Counted from the first letter of the stretch, positions 18,533 through 27,947 are shown. The stretch is DNA of 64,000 nt from Gammaproteobacteria bacterium UBA7803 (GCA_002480525.1 DLCH01000071.1:1-64000); one strand, 5' to 3'. Program-made: numbers and translations. The notes: generated by a model not told the origin, from the letters alone.

Positions 18533-19597
18533 ATGGAGTTCGGACTTTCCCAGGAGCAGACCATGCTGGCCGACAACGTCGGCCGGTATCTCACGGATCG
18601 GGTCGATCTGGAGCGCATCCGGCGCTTCGCCGAGGACGGTGACGACGCCGACCTCTGGCAGGGCCTGGCGGAGCTCGGCATCCCGGCCCTGCTGGTGCCC
18701 GAGTCCGCGGGCGGCGTGGGACTCGCCTGTCTGGACGCCGCGCTGGTGGCGGAGGCGCTGGGCTACCACGCCGCGCCGGCGCCCTTCCTCGGCACTGCGG
18801 TAGCGGCCCCGATCGCCCTCGCCGGGCTGCCGGCGGCCGAGGCGCTGCTGGCCGACGTCGCCGCCGGCAGCGCCCGGGTGGGCCTGGCCATCGGTGAAGC
18901 CGCCGGCGCCCGGGCCGATGCGGGCGTCACCGCCCGGGACGGGGCACTGACCGGCAAGGCGCTGTTCGTCACCGACTACCCTGCCGACCACTACCTCGTG
19001 GCGGACCGGGACGGCGGGCTGCACCTGGTCGCCGCGGCGGCGGCCGGCGTCTCCCACCGCCCGCTGACCACCGTCGACCGCACCCGCCCCACCGGCGAGC
19101 TCACCCTGAAGGGGGTGCGCGCCGAGCCGGTCAGCGACGACCCCGCGGTCCTGGGCCGGCTGCTGGACGTCACCCGGGTGATGCTGGCCGCAGACACCCT
19201 GGGCGCCGCCCAGGCGATGCTCGACAAGGCCGTGGCCTACGCCAAGGAACGCGAGCAGTTCAACCGGCCCATCGCCACCTTCCAGGCCGTGAAGCACATG
19301 TGCGCGGAGATGGCCGCCGACATCGAGCCCTGCCGGGCCATGGTCTGGTACGCCGCCCACGCCCTGGACCATCTGCCCGAGGAGGCCCAAGTCACCGCTT
19401 GCCACACCAAGGCGCATCTCGCCGAGGTCGGCAAGTTCGTGGCCAAGACCGCCACCGAGGTGCACGGCGGCATGGGCTTCACCGACCTGCTGGGCCTGCA
19501 CTACTGGTTCAAGCGTATCGGTTACAATCGGCAGCTTCTGGGCACGCCCGAGCACCTTCGCGAGGAGGCCGCCCGGGCCCAGCAACTGACCGCCTAG
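18533..19597 (+). CDS. Acyl-CoA dehydrogenase, small subunit-like
   Basis: 354 aa, shorter than the usual 380 or more. N-terminal ACAD helices (LSQEQTMLADNVGRYL), middle beta domain reduced, C-terminal FAD-contact helix (HGGMGFTDLLGLHYWFKR). The first residues and spacing show an intact frame. It probably associates with the preceding ACAD, with which it is co-transcribed. Substrates for such pairs include steroid side-chain or branched acyl-CoA; not testable here. Confidence 0.88.
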   Translation: MEFGLSQEQTMLADNVGRYLTDRVDLERIRRFAEDGDDADLWQGLAELGIPALLVPESAGGVGLACLDAALVAEALGYHAAPAPFLGTAVAAPIALAGLPAAEALLADVAAGSARVGLAIGEAAGARADAGVTARDGALTGKALFVTDYPADHYLVADRDGGLHLVAAAAAGVSHRPLTTVDRTRPTGELTLKGVRAEPVSDDPAVLGRLLDVTRVMLAADTLGAAQAMLDKAVAYAKEREQFNRPIATFQAVKHMCAEMAADIEPCRAMVWYAAHALDHLPEEAQVTACHTKAHLAEVGKFVAKTATEVHGGMGFTDLLGLHYWFKRIGYNRQLLGTPEHLREEAARAQQLTA

Positions 19598-19625
19598 TGG
19601 CGCAACGGGAGCCGCCGGCGCAGCC

Positions 19626-21953
19626 ATGGCAGCAACATCGACCACACTGCCGGTACTGCCGCTGAAGAACACGGTGGTCTACCCGCAGATCATCGTGCCG
19701 CTGGCCATCGGCCGCGCCATGTCCCTGGCGGCGGTGAACAGCGCCCTGGACCATGGCCGCGAGCTGGTGGCGGTCGCCCAGCGCGACCCGGATGAGCAGC
19801 AGCCCGAGCGCGACGGCCTGTACGACGTCGGCACGGTGGTCAGCATCTCGCGCATCGAGAAACGCGACCAGGGCGCCCAGATCATCGTCCAGGGTCTGCG
19901 GCGGGTCCGCCTCGGCGCCTGCCGCTGGCAGGGCGAGCAGCTCCTGGCGGACGTTGCGCCGCTGCCGGACGTCACCCTGGCGAGCCTCGGCGACGACGAG
20001 ACCGCCGCCGAGGCGCTGGTGCGCGAGAATCTGCAGCTCGCCCAGGCCATCGCCCACCTGTTCGACCAGGACAACGGCGCCCAGATCTACCAGCAGCTCG
20101 TCGGCTCCCTGCCCGACCCGATCACCCAGATGTACCGCATCGCGTCCCTGGCCAATCTGGACCTGGAGCGCGAGCAGGCCGTGCTCGCCTGCGACGACGC
20201 CATCTCGCTGCTGCGGGAGGTGCACCGCATCCTGCTGCACGAGCAGAAGGTCACTGAGCTGCGGCGGCAGATCGCCCAGCAGGCGCGGGACGACATGGAG
20301 TCCCAGCAGCGCGAGCACCTGCTGCGCCAGCAGAAACGCGCCATCGAGCAGGCGCTCGGCGAAGACGAGGACGACGAGGACGTCCGGGAGCTCAAGGAGT
20401 CTCTCGACGAAGCCCGGCTCCCGGAGGCCGTGCAGAAGGAGGTGGACCGGGAGCTCAAGCGGCTCGCCCGCATGTCCGTCAACGCTGCCGACTATCAGGT
20501 GGCCCGGGCCTATCTCGAGCTGGTGGCGGAGCTGCCCTGGCACCAGCGCACCGAGGACCAGCTCGATCTCGAGCATGCCCGCCGGGTGCTCGACGAAGAC
20601 CACTACGGCCTCGAGGAGGTGAAGTCCCGCATCCTCGAGTCCCTGGCCGTGCTGCAGCTCAATCCCGAATCCCACGCGCCGATCCTGTGCCTGGTGGGGC
20701 CGCCCGGCGTCGGCAAGACCTCCCTGGGCCAGTCCATCGCCCGGGCCATGGGCCGCAGGTTCGAGCGGCTGAGCCTGGGCGGCCTGCACGACGAGGGCGA
20801 GCTGCGCGGCCACCGGCGCACGTACATCGGCGCCATGCCCGGGCGCATCATCCAGGGGGTGCGCCGGGCCGGCGTCACCAACCCGATCCTGATGCTCGAC
20901 GAGATCGACAAGCTCGGCCGGGACTTCCGGGGCGACCCGTCGGCGGCGCTGATGGAGATCCTCGACCCGGCCCAGAACAAGGATTTCCGCGACAATTATC
21001 TGAACCTGCCCTACGACCTGTCCGGCGTGTTCTTCATCACCACCGCCAACACCCTCGAGGGCATCGCGCGGCCGCTGCTCGACCGCATGGAGGTGCTGGA
21101 GCTGTCCGGCTACAGCGACCAGGAGAAGCGCGCCATCGCCCGGCGCTACCTGATCCCCCGCCAGCAGCGCGAGGCGGGGCTCACCGAGGCCCAGCTCGAC
21201 ATCGGCGACGAGGCCCTCGACGTGATGATCCGCCGCTACACCCGGGAGGCCGGGGTCCGCGAGCTCGAGCGGGTGGCCGGCCGGCTGGCCCGCAAGCGCG
21301 CCCGGCAGGTGGTGGACGGCGAGACCGTCGACTCGCCCATCGGCGCCGGCGATCTCACGGCGCTGCTCGGGCCGGAGAAATTCAAACGCGACCTCTACCG
21401 GGAGACCCTGACCCCCGGCGTGGCCGCCGGCCTGGCCTGGACCGAAGCGGGCGGCGAGGTGCTGTACGTCGAGACCGCCCTGACCCAGAAGGACGACAAG
21501 GTGTCGCTCACCGGGCATCTCGGCCAGGTGATGCAGGAGTCCGCCCGGGCGGCACGCAGCTATCTGTGGTCCGTGGCCGAGCAGGTGGACATCGACCGGG
21601 ACAGCATCGACAACCACGGCATTCACGTCCACGTGCCCGAGGGCGCGGTGCCCAAGGACGGTCCGTCCGCCGGGGTGACCATCGCCGTGGCGCTGGTCTC
21701 CGCCTACCGCCACCGGCCGGCCCGGGCCGACGTGGCGATGACCGGCGAGCTGACCCTGTCGGGGCTGGTGCTGGCCGTGGGCGGCGTCAAGGAGAAGGTG
21801 CTGGCCGCCCACCGCGCCGGCTTCCGGCACGTGATTCTGCCCCGGGACAACGAAGCCGACCTGGCCAAGCTGCCCGACGAGGTGCGCCGGGACATGTCGT
21901 TCACCCTGGCCGACCATCTGGACCAGGTGCTGGAAGTCGCCTTTGACCGCTGA
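19626..21953 (+). CDS. lon: ATP-dependent Lon protease
   Basis: 775 aa, the usual Lon length. N-terminal substrate domain begins LPVLPLKNTVVYPQ; AAA+ domain with Walker A GPPGVGKTS (around 358) and Walker B PILMLDEIDK; C-terminal protease domain with the Ser-Lys dyad Ser681 (KDGPSAG) and Lys724 (GGVKEKVL), 43 residues apart as in E. coli Lon. Cytoplasmic hexameric protease that removes damaged and regulatory proteins. It follows the ACAD pair by 28 bp. No clear heat-shock promoter was found in front of it. Its 3' end overlaps the DUF2339 gene. Confidence 0.97.
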   Translation: MAATSTTLPVLPLKNTVVYPQIIVPLAIGRAMSLAAVNSALDHGRELVAVAQRDPDEQQPERDGLYDVGTVVSISRIEKRDQGAQIIVQGLRRVRLGACRWQGEQLLADVAPLPDVTLASLGDDETAAEALVRENLQLAQAIAHLFDQDNGAQIYQQLVGSLPDPITQMYRIASLANLDLEREQAVLACDDAISLLREVHRILLHEQKVTELRRQIAQQARDDMESQQREHLLRQQKRAIEQALGEDEDDEDVRELKESLDEARLPEAVQKEVDRELKRLARMSVNAADYQVARAYLELVAELPWHQRTEDQLDLEHARRVLDEDHYGLEEVKSRILESLAVLQLNPESHAPILCLVGPPGVGKTSLGQSIARAMGRRFERLSLGGLHDEGELRGHRRTYIGAMPGRIIQGVRRAGVTNPILMLDEIDKLGRDFRGDPSAALMEILDPAQNKDFRDNYLNLPYDLSGVFFITTANTLEGIARPLLDRMEVLELSGYSDQEKRAIARRYLIPRQQREAGLTEAQLDIGDEALDVMIRRYTREAGVRELERVAGRLARKRARQVVDGETVDSPIGAGDLTALLGPEKFKRDLYRETLTPGVAAGLAWTEAGGEVLYVETALTQKDDKVSLTGHLGQVMQESARAARSYLWSVAEQVDIDRDSIDNHGIHVHVPEGAVPKDGPSAGVTIAVALVSAYRHRPARADVAMTGELTLSGLVLAVGGVKEKVLAAHRAGFRHVILPRDNEADLAKLPDEVRRDMSFTLADHLDQVLEVAFDR

Positions 21954-24843
21954 GAAGCCGGCCGCGCCCGGCGGCGGCAGCGGGCTGGCCCTGGCCCTTG
22001 CCGCCGGCGGCGCGGTGTTCGGCGCCATGGCGGCGGGGCCGGGCGGCGCCGTGCTGACGGCCGTGGCGGTATTCGCCGCCGTGCGCCTGCGCCAGCAGCA
22101 GACCGCCATCGAGACCCTGCACCTCCGCCTCGACCACCTCGAACGCCACGCCGGAGCGGCCGGGGAAGCGCCCGCGGCGGAGAAAACGGACGCGGCGGAG
22201 AAAACGGACGCGGCGGAGAAAAAAGTCGCGGCGGAGAGAGAAGACGCGGCGGAGAAAAAAGACGCGGCGCCGCAAGAGGACGCGGCGCCGCAAGAAGGCG
22301 CGGCGACCGCAGACAACACGGCGGCGGACACCACCGCGTCCGCTGCAGGGCCCGCGGCGGCACCCCGAGCGGCGCCGGAATCGCCCGCAACGGCCAGCGG
22401 GACGGCGTCCGCCGGCGCCATCGAGCCGCCGCCGGAAACCGCCGTCGAGCGGGCCGTGCGCGCCGCGCTGGGCCGCGTCTGGCGGTTTCTCACCACCGGC
22501 AACCCGGTCGTCCGGATCGGCGCGGTGGTGCTGTTCTTCGGCGTCGCGTTCCTGCTGCGCTACGCCTACGAACACGCCCTGCTGCCCATCGAGCTGCGTC
22601 TGACCGGCAGCGCCGCCGCCGCCCTGGCCCTGGTCGCCGCCGGCTGGCGCCTGCGCGACCGGGCCGACACCTACGGCCTGGTGCTGCAGGGCGCCGGCGT
22701 CGGCATCCTCTACCTGACCATCTTCGCCGCCGCCCGGCTGTACGACATGGTGCCGCTGGCGGCCGCCTTCGCGGCGCTGGTGGTGCTGGTGGCGGCGTCG
22801 TCGGTGCTGGCGGTGGTGCAGCGCTCCCAGGCCCTGGCGCTGTTCGCGACCAGCGGCGGCTTCCTGGCGCCGGTGCTCACCGCCACCGGCGAAGGCAGTC
22901 ACGTCGCCCTGTTCTCCTACTACGCGCTGCTCAACGCCGGCATCCTCGCCATGGCCTGGTTCCGGAGCTGGCGCTGGCTCAACTGGGCCGGGTTCGTGTT
23001 CACCTTCGTGATCGGCGCCGCCTGGGGCCGCGAGTACTACCGCCCGGAGCTGTTCGCTTCCACGGAGCCGTTCCTGATCCTGTTCTTCGCCTTCTACCTC
23101 GGCGTCAGCCTGCTGTTCGCCCGCCGCCAGGCGCCGGCGCTGGCCGGCCTGGTGGACGGCACCCTGGTGTTCGGCACGCCGGCGGCGGCCATGGGGCTGC
23201 AATGGGCGCTGGTCCGGGACATGCCTTTCGCCATGGCCTACTCCGCCCTGGCCGCCGCCCTGGTGTACGCCGCCCTGGCGTGGTGGCTCAGGCGCCGCGG
23301 CGCCTTCGGCCACCTGCTGGGCCAGTCCTTCGCGGCGCTCGCCCTGGTGTTCGCGACGCTGGCGATTCCGTTCGCCGTCGACGATCAGCGCCTCACCGGC
23401 GCCGCCTGGGCGCTGGAGGGCGCCGGCGTGCTGTGGGTCGGCCTGCGCCAGCGGCAGGTCCTCGCCCGCGCGGCCGGGCTGGCGCTGCAGCTCGTCGCCG
23501 CCGGCGCCTATGTGGTGGACTGGCAGGGCGGCAGCAGTGGTCTGCCCTTCGCCAACGGCGACTTTCTCGGCGCGGCGCTGATCGCGATCGCCGCCGGCAT
23601 CACCGGCTGGCTGCTGTTCCGGCACCGGCCGGCGCTGTCCCGCTTCGAACGGCCCCAGCAGCTCGCCTGGGTTTGGTGGGGGGCCGCCTGGTGGACCGCC
23701 GCCGGCCTGCAGGACGTGGCGCGGCTGACCTTCCCGGGCGAGAGCTGGAACGGCAACCACCACGAGCACGCCGCGCTGCTGTTCCTCGCGGGCACCGGCG
23801 CGCTGCTGGCGACGGCGGCCCGGCGGCTCGCCTGGCCCGGCGGCATGCAGCCCGCCGTGCTGCTGCTGGCCGCGCTGTGGGCCGTCCTGCTGGGCCTCGA
23901 CGTCGACTGGCGCCGGGCCAGCCCCTGGGTGGACCTCGGGTGGCTCGCCTGGCCCGCCGGTTTCGCCGCGGCGTACTGGCATCTGGCGGTCCGCGACCGC
24001 CTCGCGGAGCAGGTCTCGGCGCGGCTGACCGCCTGGTGGCACACCGGCGCCTGGTGGCTGATGCTGGTGCTCGGCGCCTGGACCGCGGCTGCGCTGCTGG
24101 TCCGGCTGGAGCCCGGCGGCGGCTGGCTGGCCGCCGTGTGGGGCGCCGTGCCGCTGCTGGGCCTGGCTCTCGCGGCACGCCTGGCCGCCGGCCCGGCGGC
24201 CGCCCGCTGGCCGCTGACGCCCCATGGGGATCGCTATCTCGGGCACGGCCGGGACGGCGCTCTGGCGTTGCTCGGCGCCTGGGTGGTGGTGTCCGGCACC
24301 TGGCCGGCCGACCCGGCGCCGCTGCCGTACCTGCCGCTGCTGCACCCGCTGGAGCTGACCCAGCTCGCCGTGCTGCTGACGGCCTGGCGCCGGCTGGACC
24401 GGGCGCCCGCGCCGGCGCTGGTGGGCCGGGACGCCGGCCGCCAGATCGTCGGCGCTGTCGCCTTCGTGTGGCTCAACCTGTGCACCGCCAGGGCCGTCCA
24501 CTACTACGCCGGCGCGAGCTATCCGCTGGACCGCCTGGTCGCCACCGACGCCTTCCAGACCGCCGCCTCCATCCTCTGGACCAGCGTGGCCCTGCTGCTG
24601 ATGGGGCTGGGCGCCCGCCGCGGGCAGCGCACCCCGTGGACCATCGGCGCCGTGCTGCTGGGCGCCGTGGTGCTCAAGCTGTTCACCGTCGACCTGGCGA
24701 ACCTGGGGGTGGTGGCGCGCATCGTTTCGTTCCTGACCGTCGGAGCCATCATGCTGATCATCGGCTACCTCGCGCCGCTGCCGCCCGCCCGGCAGGAGCG
24801 CCAGCCCGCCGCGGATACCGACCCGGAGCACCCCGGACGATGA
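21943..24843 (+). CDS. DUF2339 family polytopic membrane protein
   Basis: 966 aa from a TTG at 21943 that overlaps the lon stop by 11 bases; the TTG is the only start near the frame. After an N-terminal membrane anchor and short coiled coil (around residues 55-75), a low-complexity Ala/Glu/Lys/Asp linker follows (about 78-120, encoded by an 18-bp tandem repeat), then 20 or more hydrophobic helices. This is the DUF2339 architecture; its function is not known. The following gene encodes a DUF3999 protein, and the two families often occur together, which suggests an envelope complex. Confidence 0.85.
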   Translation: MTAEKPAAPGGGSGLALALAAGGAVFGAMAAGPGGAVLTAVAVFAAVRLRQQQTAIETLHLRLDHLERHAGAAGEAPAAEKTDAAEKTDAAEKKVAAEREDAAEKKDAAPQEDAAPQEGAATADNTAADTTASAAGPAAAPRAAPESPATASGTASAGAIEPPPETAVERAVRAALGRVWRFLTTGNPVVRIGAVVLFFGVAFLLRYAYEHALLPIELRLTGSAAAALALVAAGWRLRDRADTYGLVLQGAGVGILYLTIFAAARLYDMVPLAAAFAALVVLVAASSVLAVVQRSQALALFATSGGFLAPVLTATGEGSHVALFSYYALLNAGILAMAWFRSWRWLNWAGFVFTFVIGAAWGREYYRPELFASTEPFLILFFAFYLGVSLLFARRQAPALAGLVDGTLVFGTPAAAMGLQWALVRDMPFAMAYSALAAALVYAALAWWLRRRGAFGHLLGQSFAALALVFATLAIPFAVDDQRLTGAAWALEGAGVLWVGLRQRQVLARAAGLALQLVAAGAYVVDWQGGSSGLPFANGDFLGAALIAIAAGITGWLLFRHRPALSRFERPQQLAWVWWGAAWWTAAGLQDVARLTFPGESWNGNHHEHAALLFLAGTGALLATAARRLAWPGGMQPAVLLLAALWAVLLGLDVDWRRASPWVDLGWLAWPAGFAAAYWHLAVRDRLAEQVSARLTAWWHTGAWWLMLVLGAWTAAALLVRLEPGGGWLAAVWGAVPLLGLALAARLAAGPAAARWPLTPHGDRYLGHGRDGALALLGAWVVVSGTWPADPAPLPYLPLLHPLELTQLAVLLTAWRRLDRAPAPALVGRDAGRQIVGAVAFVWLNLCTARAVHYYAGASYPLDRLVATDAFQTAASILWTSVALLLMGLGARRGQRTPWTIGAVLLGAVVLKLFTVDLANLGVVARIVSFLTVGAIMLIIGYLAPLPPARQERQPAADTDPEHPGR
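22174..22299 (+). repeat. Seven 18-bp tandem repeats inside the DUF2339 gene
   Basis: Units start at 22174, 22192, 22210, 22228, 22246, 22264 and 22282. The first two are identical; later ones drift, and the last two switch the middle from AEK to PQE. Each unit encodes a hexapeptide of the form Ala-Ala-Glu-Lys-x-Asp. As the unit is a multiple of three, copy number can change without frameshift. Confidence 0.9.
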
Positions 24844-26156
24844 GGCGCCGGACGCTGCTCGGCCTGGCGGCGCTGCTGCTGCCCGGTGCGGTCGCGGCCG
24901 CGGCCGCGCCGTCCCCGGACGCCTTCGCCCGGTTCCGCCCGATCGACCCGGTCGGCGAGTCCGCGGTGCAGCGGCTGATCCTGCCCGCCGACGTGTACGC
25001 GTGGACCAGCCGTCCGGACCTTGGCGACGTGCGGGTGTTCAACGGCGCCGGCCAGCCCGTGCCCCACGCGGTGGCGGCAGGGGCCCGCCCGCCCGACGAG
25101 GCCGTGACCACGCCGGTGCCGACCTTCCCGCTGCCGGCGCCGGGCACCGCCGATGCGCTGCCGGCCGGGGTGAACGTGGAGGTGCGCGAAGACGGCCGGG
25201 TGGTCGCCGTGCGCGCGGAAAGCGCCGCGCCGACGCCCCGGCCGGCCCTGCTGCTGGACGTCGGCGCCCTGTCCAGGCCGGCTGCCGCGCTGCTGGTCGA
25301 CTGGCCCGACGGCGCCGCCGACGCGGTGATCCGGTTGCGTGTGGACGCCAGCGACGACCTGGACGACTGGCGCCCCATCGTCCCCAGCGCGACCGTCGCG
25401 CGGCTCACCGCCGACGGTCATCGGGTGGAGCACAGAGAGATTGCGCTGCCGCCGACCGCCGCGCCGTACCTGCGCCTGGTGCAGATCGGCGGCGAGGCGC
25501 CGCTGGCCGCCAGCGGGATCAGCGCCCGGGTCGACCGGCCGCGGGCGCCGCCCAGACACTGGCTGACCGTTCCCGGCGTCGACGACGACGGCGCCCACGA
25601 GTTCGACGGCGGCGGCCGGGTGCCCGCCGACCGCCTCGACCTGGCGCTGCCCCGGGACACCTACCTGGCGGTCGCCCGGGTGTACGGGCGCGACCGGGAC
25701 GACGCGCCGTGGCGCCTGATCGGCCAGCAGACTTTCTACCGGGTGGCCGTCGACGACGTGACCATCACGGCCGAGCCGATGGCTGTGCCGGCGCTGCGCT
25801 ACTGGCGCCTGGACTGGCTCGGCGAGCCGCCGGACGAACCCACGCTGCGCCTCGGCTGGCGGCCCCGGGAGCTGTGGTTCCTGCGCCAGGGCCCGCCGCC
25901 GTTCCGGCTCGCCTACGGCCTCGGCGGCCTCGCACCGGAGGCATGGCCGATGCAGGATCTGGCCGACCGGCTAGGCGCAGGAACGGCACTCGACACGCTC
26001 CCCGCCGCCGTCCTCGGCGAGCCCGTGACCGTCGGCGGCCGCGCCAGCCTCGAGGCGCCGCCGGAGCCGGTCGACTGGCGCACCCTGCTGCTCTGGGCCG
26101 TGCTGGTGGCCGGCGTCGCAGCCGTGGCCTGGCTGGCGACCCGGGTGCTGCGCTGA
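24840..26156 (+). CDS. DUF3999 family periplasmic/membrane-anchored protein
   Basis: 438 aa from an ATG at 24840 that overlaps the preceding stop (ATGA). Sec signal peptide (LLGLAALLLPGAVAAAAA), a large beta-rich periplasmic region, and one C-terminal membrane helix (LLLWAVLVAGVAAVAWLATR) with a short cytoplasmic end. Matches the architecture of DUF3999 proteins, which regularly follow DUF2339 genes. No catalytic motif is evident; function unknown. Confidence 0.82.
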   Translation: MRRRTLLGLAALLLPGAVAAAAAPSPDAFARFRPIDPVGESAVQRLILPADVYAWTSRPDLGDVRVFNGAGQPVPHAVAAGARPPDEAVTTPVPTFPLPAPGTADALPAGVNVEVREDGRVVAVRAESAAPTPRPALLLDVGALSRPAAALLVDWPDGAADAVIRLRVDASDDLDDWRPIVPSATVARLTADGHRVEHREIALPPTAAPYLRLVQIGGEAPLAASGISARVDRPRAPPRHWLTVPGVDDDGAHEFDGGGRVPADRLDLALPRDTYLAVARVYGRDRDDAPWRLIGQQTFYRVAVDDVTITAEPMAVPALRYWRLDWLGEPPDEPTLRLGWRPRELWFLRQGPPPFRLAYGLGGLAPEAWPMQDLADRLGAGTALDTLPAAVLGEPVTVGGRASLEAPPEPVDWRTLLLWAVLVAGVAAVAWLATRVLR

Positions 26157-26558
26157 CGTCCCGCCGGCCCGCGCGCCGGAGCCGAGCGGCAGCAGCTCCA
26201 GGCTGCGCCGCGCGGCGCTGCGCAGCTCGACGAAGTGCCACAGCGACCTGACCGGCGCCCGCAGGCCAGCGGCGAGTCGCTGTCGAAGGGTCGAATCCAT
26301 GATGCCTGCTTCCCCGGAAGTTCATTGGAATGAACGGCCACGCCAGGCGCTGAACTTCCTTCTGCGACGGCGGCGGGACCCGGGCCCCGTCGGGACCCCT
26401 GAATGCTTCCCTGACACCATACCTTGGCGCTACTGACAGCCTCGTGTCAGCAGGCCGTTAGATTTTCTCGGTCTGAGCTCATGCTGGTGACAACGGTGTG
26501 TCAGCAGGCGGCGGTTGAACGTGGTCCGGCCTGTCAGTGGTGGTGCTAGCATGGCGGC
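26157..26558. other. Intergenic region upstream of the WYL regulator
   Basis: About 400 bp. The right half carries repeated TGTCAG motifs (listed separately) and is less GC-rich (TTAGATTTTCTCG). In the left half, a minus-strand ATG at 26300 opens a frame with a plausible ribosome site (GGGGAAG). Its first 40 residues are basic and protein-like, but the frame then runs antisense into the DUF3999 gene. I do not call it a gene. Confidence 0.5.
26411..26537. promoter_or_regulatory. Repeated TGTCAG motifs, candidate operator of the WYL regulator
   Basis: Five copies of the CTGACA/TGTCAG core occur within 127 bp: 26411-26417 (CTGACAC), 26433-26439 (CTGACAG), 26444-26450 and 26498-26504 (GTGTCAG), 26531-26537 (CTGTCAG). 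Two are in identical 12-bp contexts (GTGTCAGCAGGC at 26444 and 26498). 26433-26450 forms an inverted pair with a 6-bp spacer. The last copy is 21 bp from the start codon, consistent with autoregulation. Confidence 0.5.
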
Positions 26559-27245
26559 ATGCGACCCGCCGACCGCCTGTTCCAGATCGTCCTCGCCCTC
26601 GGCCGCGGCCGGGTGGTCACGGCGCGTCAGCTCGCCGAGCAGCTCGCCGTGTCCGAGCGCACGATCTACCGGGACATCCAGGATCTGATGGGGTCCGGCG
26701 TGCCCATCGACGGTGAGGCCGGGGTCGGCTACCGGCTGCGCCGGGGCTACCAGATACCGCCGCTGATGTTCGACGTCGCCGAGCTCCAGGCGCTGGTGTT
26801 CGGCGTCCGCGTCGCCCAGGCCTACGGCGACCCCGACATGGCGGAGGCCGCGGACCGCGCGCTGGGCAAGATCGACGCGGTGCTGCCGGAGCGGCTGCGC
26901 AGCGAGCTGGATTCGGAGCGCCTGGTGGTGCCGCCGGTGGCCCAGCCGCCCGGCGCCGCCGAGCTGCTCGGCGAGGTGCGCGACGCCATCAACCAGCGGC
27001 GGCGGCTGTTCCTCGACTACCGGGACGTCGACGGCAACGGCACCGAGCGCATCGTCTGGCCGCTGTCGCTGCTGTACTGGGGGCGGACCTGGACCGTCGG
27101 CGCGTGGTGCGAGCTGCGCCAGGCGTTCCGGAGCTTCCGCATCGACCGCATCGCCAGCAGCCGCACGCTGGGCTCGCGCTTTCCCGACGAGGCCGGCAAG
27201 CGGCTGCAGGACTACTTCGCCGCGGTGCGCGACGGCGACTGCTGA
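26559..27245 (+). CDS. WYL-domain transcriptional regulator (DeoR-type HTH)
   Basis: 228 aa. N-terminal winged HTH (LFQIVLALGRGRVVTARQLA...SERTIYRDIQDL, residues about 5-55), then a WYL sensor domain (about 135-200, with RIVWPLSLLYWGRTWTVGAW) and a short tail. WYL domains bind nucleotide or other small ligands and control stress, defence and metabolic genes. Target unknown; the TGTCAG repeats in front suggest self-regulation. The next gene is convergent, so it is not an operon partner. Confidence 0.88.
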   Translation: MRPADRLFQIVLALGRGRVVTARQLAEQLAVSERTIYRDIQDLMGSGVPIDGEAGVGYRLRRGYQIPPLMFDVAELQALVFGVRVAQAYGDPDMAEAADRALGKIDAVLPERLRSELDSERLVVPPVAQPPGAAELLGEVRDAINQRRRLFLDYRDVDGNGTERIVWPLSLLYWGRTWTVGAWCELRQAFRSFRIDRIASSRTLGSRFPDEAGKRLQDYFAAVRDGDC

Positions 27246-27257
27246 ACGGGGCCCGCT

Positions 27258-27947
27258 TCAGCCAGGCGCGGCGCGCCGGTACTGGAGGGCGTTGCCCTGC
27301 TTGCCGCACAGCTCGATGGCGCCGGCCTCGCGCAGGCAGTAGGCCAGCTTCTGGGCCAGCCAGCGCGGCCCGGCCATGCTCGCCGCCAGGTCGGCGGTGG
27401 TGAACACCTCGGGCAGCGGCGATTCCAGCAGGCCGAACAGGTCGGCGCTGCTGCGGAAGCGGCGCTGCTCGAGGACCCGGCAGAGCCGGCGCTGCACGGT
27501 GCGCCAGCCCTTGCGCCGCCAGGACACCTTGTCGCTGCGCTGGCGCAGCTCCTCTTCCTCGGTGAGCACCACCTCGAGCTCGAAGTTGGGATGATCCAGC
27601 AGCCGCGGGATGCTCACCAGCTCGTTGAGCACGTCGAGCACGGTGCCCCGTTTCGGCGAGCGCCGCCGGGTCGGCGCCTGGTCCGGCTCCTCGGGCAGCT
27701 TGACGATGTAGCGCACCTGGGCCACGGGATGGACCAGCACCACGCGATGGTGGTCGAGCACCCGGTCGAGCTTGCGCCGCAGGGAACCGAAGCCGCCGGT
27801 CTGGATCTCGAAGATGGCGTCGTCGCCGGCCAGCACGTCGGCCACGAAGCTGCCCGCCACGGGCACCTCCTGACGCGCGCCCCGGCCGCTGTAGTGATCC
27901 TTCAGGGCCTGGTGCAGGGGACTCTCGTTGAACACGCCGATGTTCAC
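27258..27947 (-). CDS. Hypothetical protein with PD-(D/E)XK nuclease-like N-terminus
   Basis: 229 aa from a GTG at 27947. I do not recognise a named family. The first 90 residues show a pattern of PD-(D/E)XK folds: Glu8 in a helix (ESPLHQALK), then Asp37 (FVADVLA) and Glu47-Ile-Gln49 (AIFEIQTGGFGSLRRKL), followed by an alternating strand and helix. The C-terminal half is helical with many Arg/Lys (RRKGWRTVQRR) and contains a winged-helix-like stretch near 185-215 (SPLPEVFTTADLAASM). A DNA-binding nuclease-like role is inference. It converges with the WYL gene. Confidence 0.65.
   Translation of the reverse strand: MNIGVFNESPLHQALKDHYSGRGARQEVPVAGSFVADVLAGDDAIFEIQTGGFGSLRRKLDRVLDHHRVVLVHPVAQVRYIVKLPEEPDQAPTRRRSPKRGTVLDVLNELVSIPRLLDHPNFELEVVLTEEEELRQRSDKVSWRRKGWRTVQRRLCRVLEQRRFRSSADLFGLLESPLPEVFTTADLAASMAGPRWLAQKLAYCLREAGAIELCGKQGNALQYRRAAPG

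Noticed and set aside
19509..24831. Very long open frames antisense to lon and the DUF2339 gene
   Set aside because: High GC makes stop codons rare in antisense frames; composition is His/Ala/Gly/Arg-rich without motifs, and the sense genes are well supported.
25971..26300. Minus-strand frame beginning MDSTLRQRL
   Set aside because: Protein-like first 40 residues and a plausible ribosome site, but the frame runs antisense through the DUF3999 gene and has no recognisable end; kept only as a note.
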